Of a stretch of 64,000 nt of DNA, positions 62,973-64,000 are shown piece by piece. Below the pieces are notes generated by a model that did no database searches, was not told where the DNA came from, and was given only the letters and a program-made list of their open reading frames with translations. Position numbers and translations under genes: made by a program. The first letter of the stretch is position 1. Each line of letters starts with the position of its first letter. Source of the stretch: Pseudoxanthomonas japonensis (GTDB lineage: Bacteria; Pseudomonadota; Gammaproteobacteria; Xanthomonadales; Xanthomonadaceae); contig NZ_PDWW01000020.1 of NCBI RefSeq assembly GCF_010093445.1, positions 23,645-87,644 of the forward strand, in the 5' to 3' direction.

Positions 62973-63977
62973 ATGCCCCAGCCGAAGCCCCTGACCCCGT
63001 CCGTCTCGCCTGCCAGCCTGGCGGCCAGCGGCCGTCGGGTGATCGAGATCGAGGCGCGGGCGCTGGACGCACTGGCCGCCCGCATCGACGGCACCTTCGC
63101 CACGGCCTGCCAGGCGATCCTGGGCGGCAACGGCCGCGTGGTCTGCACCGGCATGGGCAAGTCGGGGCACGTGGCCCGCAAGATCGCCGCGACGCTGGCC
63201 TCGACCGGCACGCCCGCGTTTTACGTGCACCCGGGCGAAGCCGGGCACGGCGACCTGGGCATGATCACCGACGCCGATGTGGTGCTGGCCTTGTCGTATT
63301 CGGGCGAATCGGACGAAGTGCTGATGCTGTTGCCGGTGCTCAAGCGCCAGGGCAATACCGTCATCGGCATGACCGGCCGACCGCAGTCCACGCTGGCACG
63401 CGAGAGCGATATCCACCTCGACGTCAGTGTCCCGGCCGAGGCCTGCCCGCTGGACCTCGCTCCGACCAGCAGCACCACGGCCTCGCTGGCGATGGGCGAT
63501 GCGCTGGCCGTGGCGCTGCTGGACGCGCGCGGCTTCACTGCCGACGACTTCGCCCGCTCCCACCCCGCCGGCAGCCTCGGCCGCCGTCTGCTGCTGCACA
63601 TCACCGATGTGATGCACGCGGGCGACGAGGTGCCTCGCGTGGACGTTGGCGCGACGCTGAGCGAAGCACTCGTGGAGATGAGCCGCAAGCGCCTGGGCAT
63701 GACCGCCGTGGTGGCACCCGATGGCCGCCTGGCCGGGTTGTTCACCGATGGCGACCTGCGCCGCACGCTGGACAATCCGGCGCTCGACGTCCGCAGCGCC
63801 CGCATCGCCGACGTGATGACGCGCGCCCCCAGGACCATCGGTGCCGACCAGTTGGCGGTGGAAGCGGCGCGCCTGATGGAAACGCACAAGATCAGCGGTC
63901 TCATCGTGGTGGATGCAGAGCATCGCCCGGTCGGCGCGCTCAACATTCACGACCTGTTGCGTGCCCGCGTGGTGTAA
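62973..63977 (+). CDS. kdsD: Arabinose-5-phosphate isomerase
   Basis: 334 residues: SIS domain (GMGKSGHVARKIAATLASTG, GEAGHGDLGMI, SYSGESDEVLMLLPVL) and two C-terminal CBS domains (VMHAGDEVPRVDVGATL; DVMTRAPRTIGADQLAVE). It interconverts ribulose-5-P and arabinose-5-P, first step to Kdo in LPS. The gene start is divergent from the bolA-murA side, and in relatives it opens the kdsD-kdsC-lptCAB group, which would continue past the window. Confidence 0.94.
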   Translation: MPQPKPLTPSVSPASLAASGRRVIEIEARALDALAARIDGTFATACQAILGGNGRVVCTGMGKSGHVARKIAATLASTGTPAFYVHPGEAGHGDLGMITDADVVLALSYSGESDEVLMLLPVLKRQGNTVIGMTGRPQSTLARESDIHLDVSVPAEACPLDLAPTSSTTASLAMGDALAVALLDARGFTADDFARSHPAGSLGRRLLLHITDVMHAGDEVPRVDVGATLSEALVEMSRKRLGMTAVVAPDGRLAGLFTDGDLRRTLDNPALDVRSARIADVMTRAPRTIGADQLAVEAARLMETHKISGLIVVDAEHRPVGALNIHDLLRARVV

Positions 63978-64000
63978 CCCCACGTGTCGCTTTCCCAACC

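Overview
The window is a GC-rich, densely coded chromosomal stretch of a gammaproteobacterium of the Xanthomonadaceae, most likely Pseudoxanthomonas or a close relative. The evidence is gene content and order: rmlBACD, ssb, a fused aspartokinase/diaminopimelate decarboxylase, the MurL-MurD2 pair that replaces the MurD/MurI route in xanthomonads, an rrf2-sufBCDS operon, two-domain XanB, AmgK-MurU, a purM-purN neighbourhood, and GTAG/GTGG-type palindromic REP elements. I see no prophage, IS element, CRISPR array, rRNA or tRNA gene. No gap exceeds 300 bases once the small genes are counted.

Layout. 1-430: decayed S9 peptidase remnant. 431-3847: dTDP-rhamnose operon (minus). 3901-6346: ssb, divergent octaprenyl diphosphate synthase, secreted dienelactone-hydrolase-like protein. 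6418-12259: minus-strand operon lysC-lysA fusion, small membrane protein, murL, murD2, with overlapping junctions (amino-acid supply for peptidoglycan plus the D-Glu branch of muropeptide synthesis). 12348-14136: tandem PhzF paralogs. 14289-18002: amidohydrolase, glycine-zipper protein, alpha/beta hydrolase, OsmC. 18209-24317: EF-G-like GTPase, Lys/Ala-rich HU-like histone, and a run of small envelope and hypothetical genes. 24328-28039: DUF5916/CBM9-like outer-membrane-type protein, SET-domain protein, cytochrome c lipoprotein, small membrane protein. 28246-34490: Rrf2 regulator, SufB, C, D, S, GNAT and Rieske ferredoxin, with a MITE-like repeat between sufB and sufC.

34544-46062 is an iron-acquisition region with three Fur-like boxes. 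It holds two TonB-dependent receptors, each preceded by a small TTG-initiated single-pass protein, a PiuC hydroxylase, and then an apparent operon of PepSY-type membrane protein, DUF2271, DUF4198, ApbE flavin transferase and a membrane-anchored flavodoxin/FAD/NADPH reductase. The DUF2271 protein carries an ApbE-type DGVTGPT motif, so the set reads as a transmembrane, covalently flavinylated electron-transfer (ferric reductase) system coupled to receptor uptake. This is the most interesting system here.

46070-53281: HutD, ComEA-like protein, M20 dipeptidase, small membrane and secreted proteins, XanB, and the AmgK-MurU recycling pair. 53426-63977: Hda, PerM-like transporter, DUF2066, purM, DUF2238, purN, three tandem DUF3108 proteins, an EF-hand protein, murA, a BolA/IbaG protein and kdsD (start of the LPS-transport neighbourhood). 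Envelope biogenesis recurs throughout: MurA, MurL/MurD2, AmgK/MurU, LysC-LysA, Rml, XanB, KdsD.
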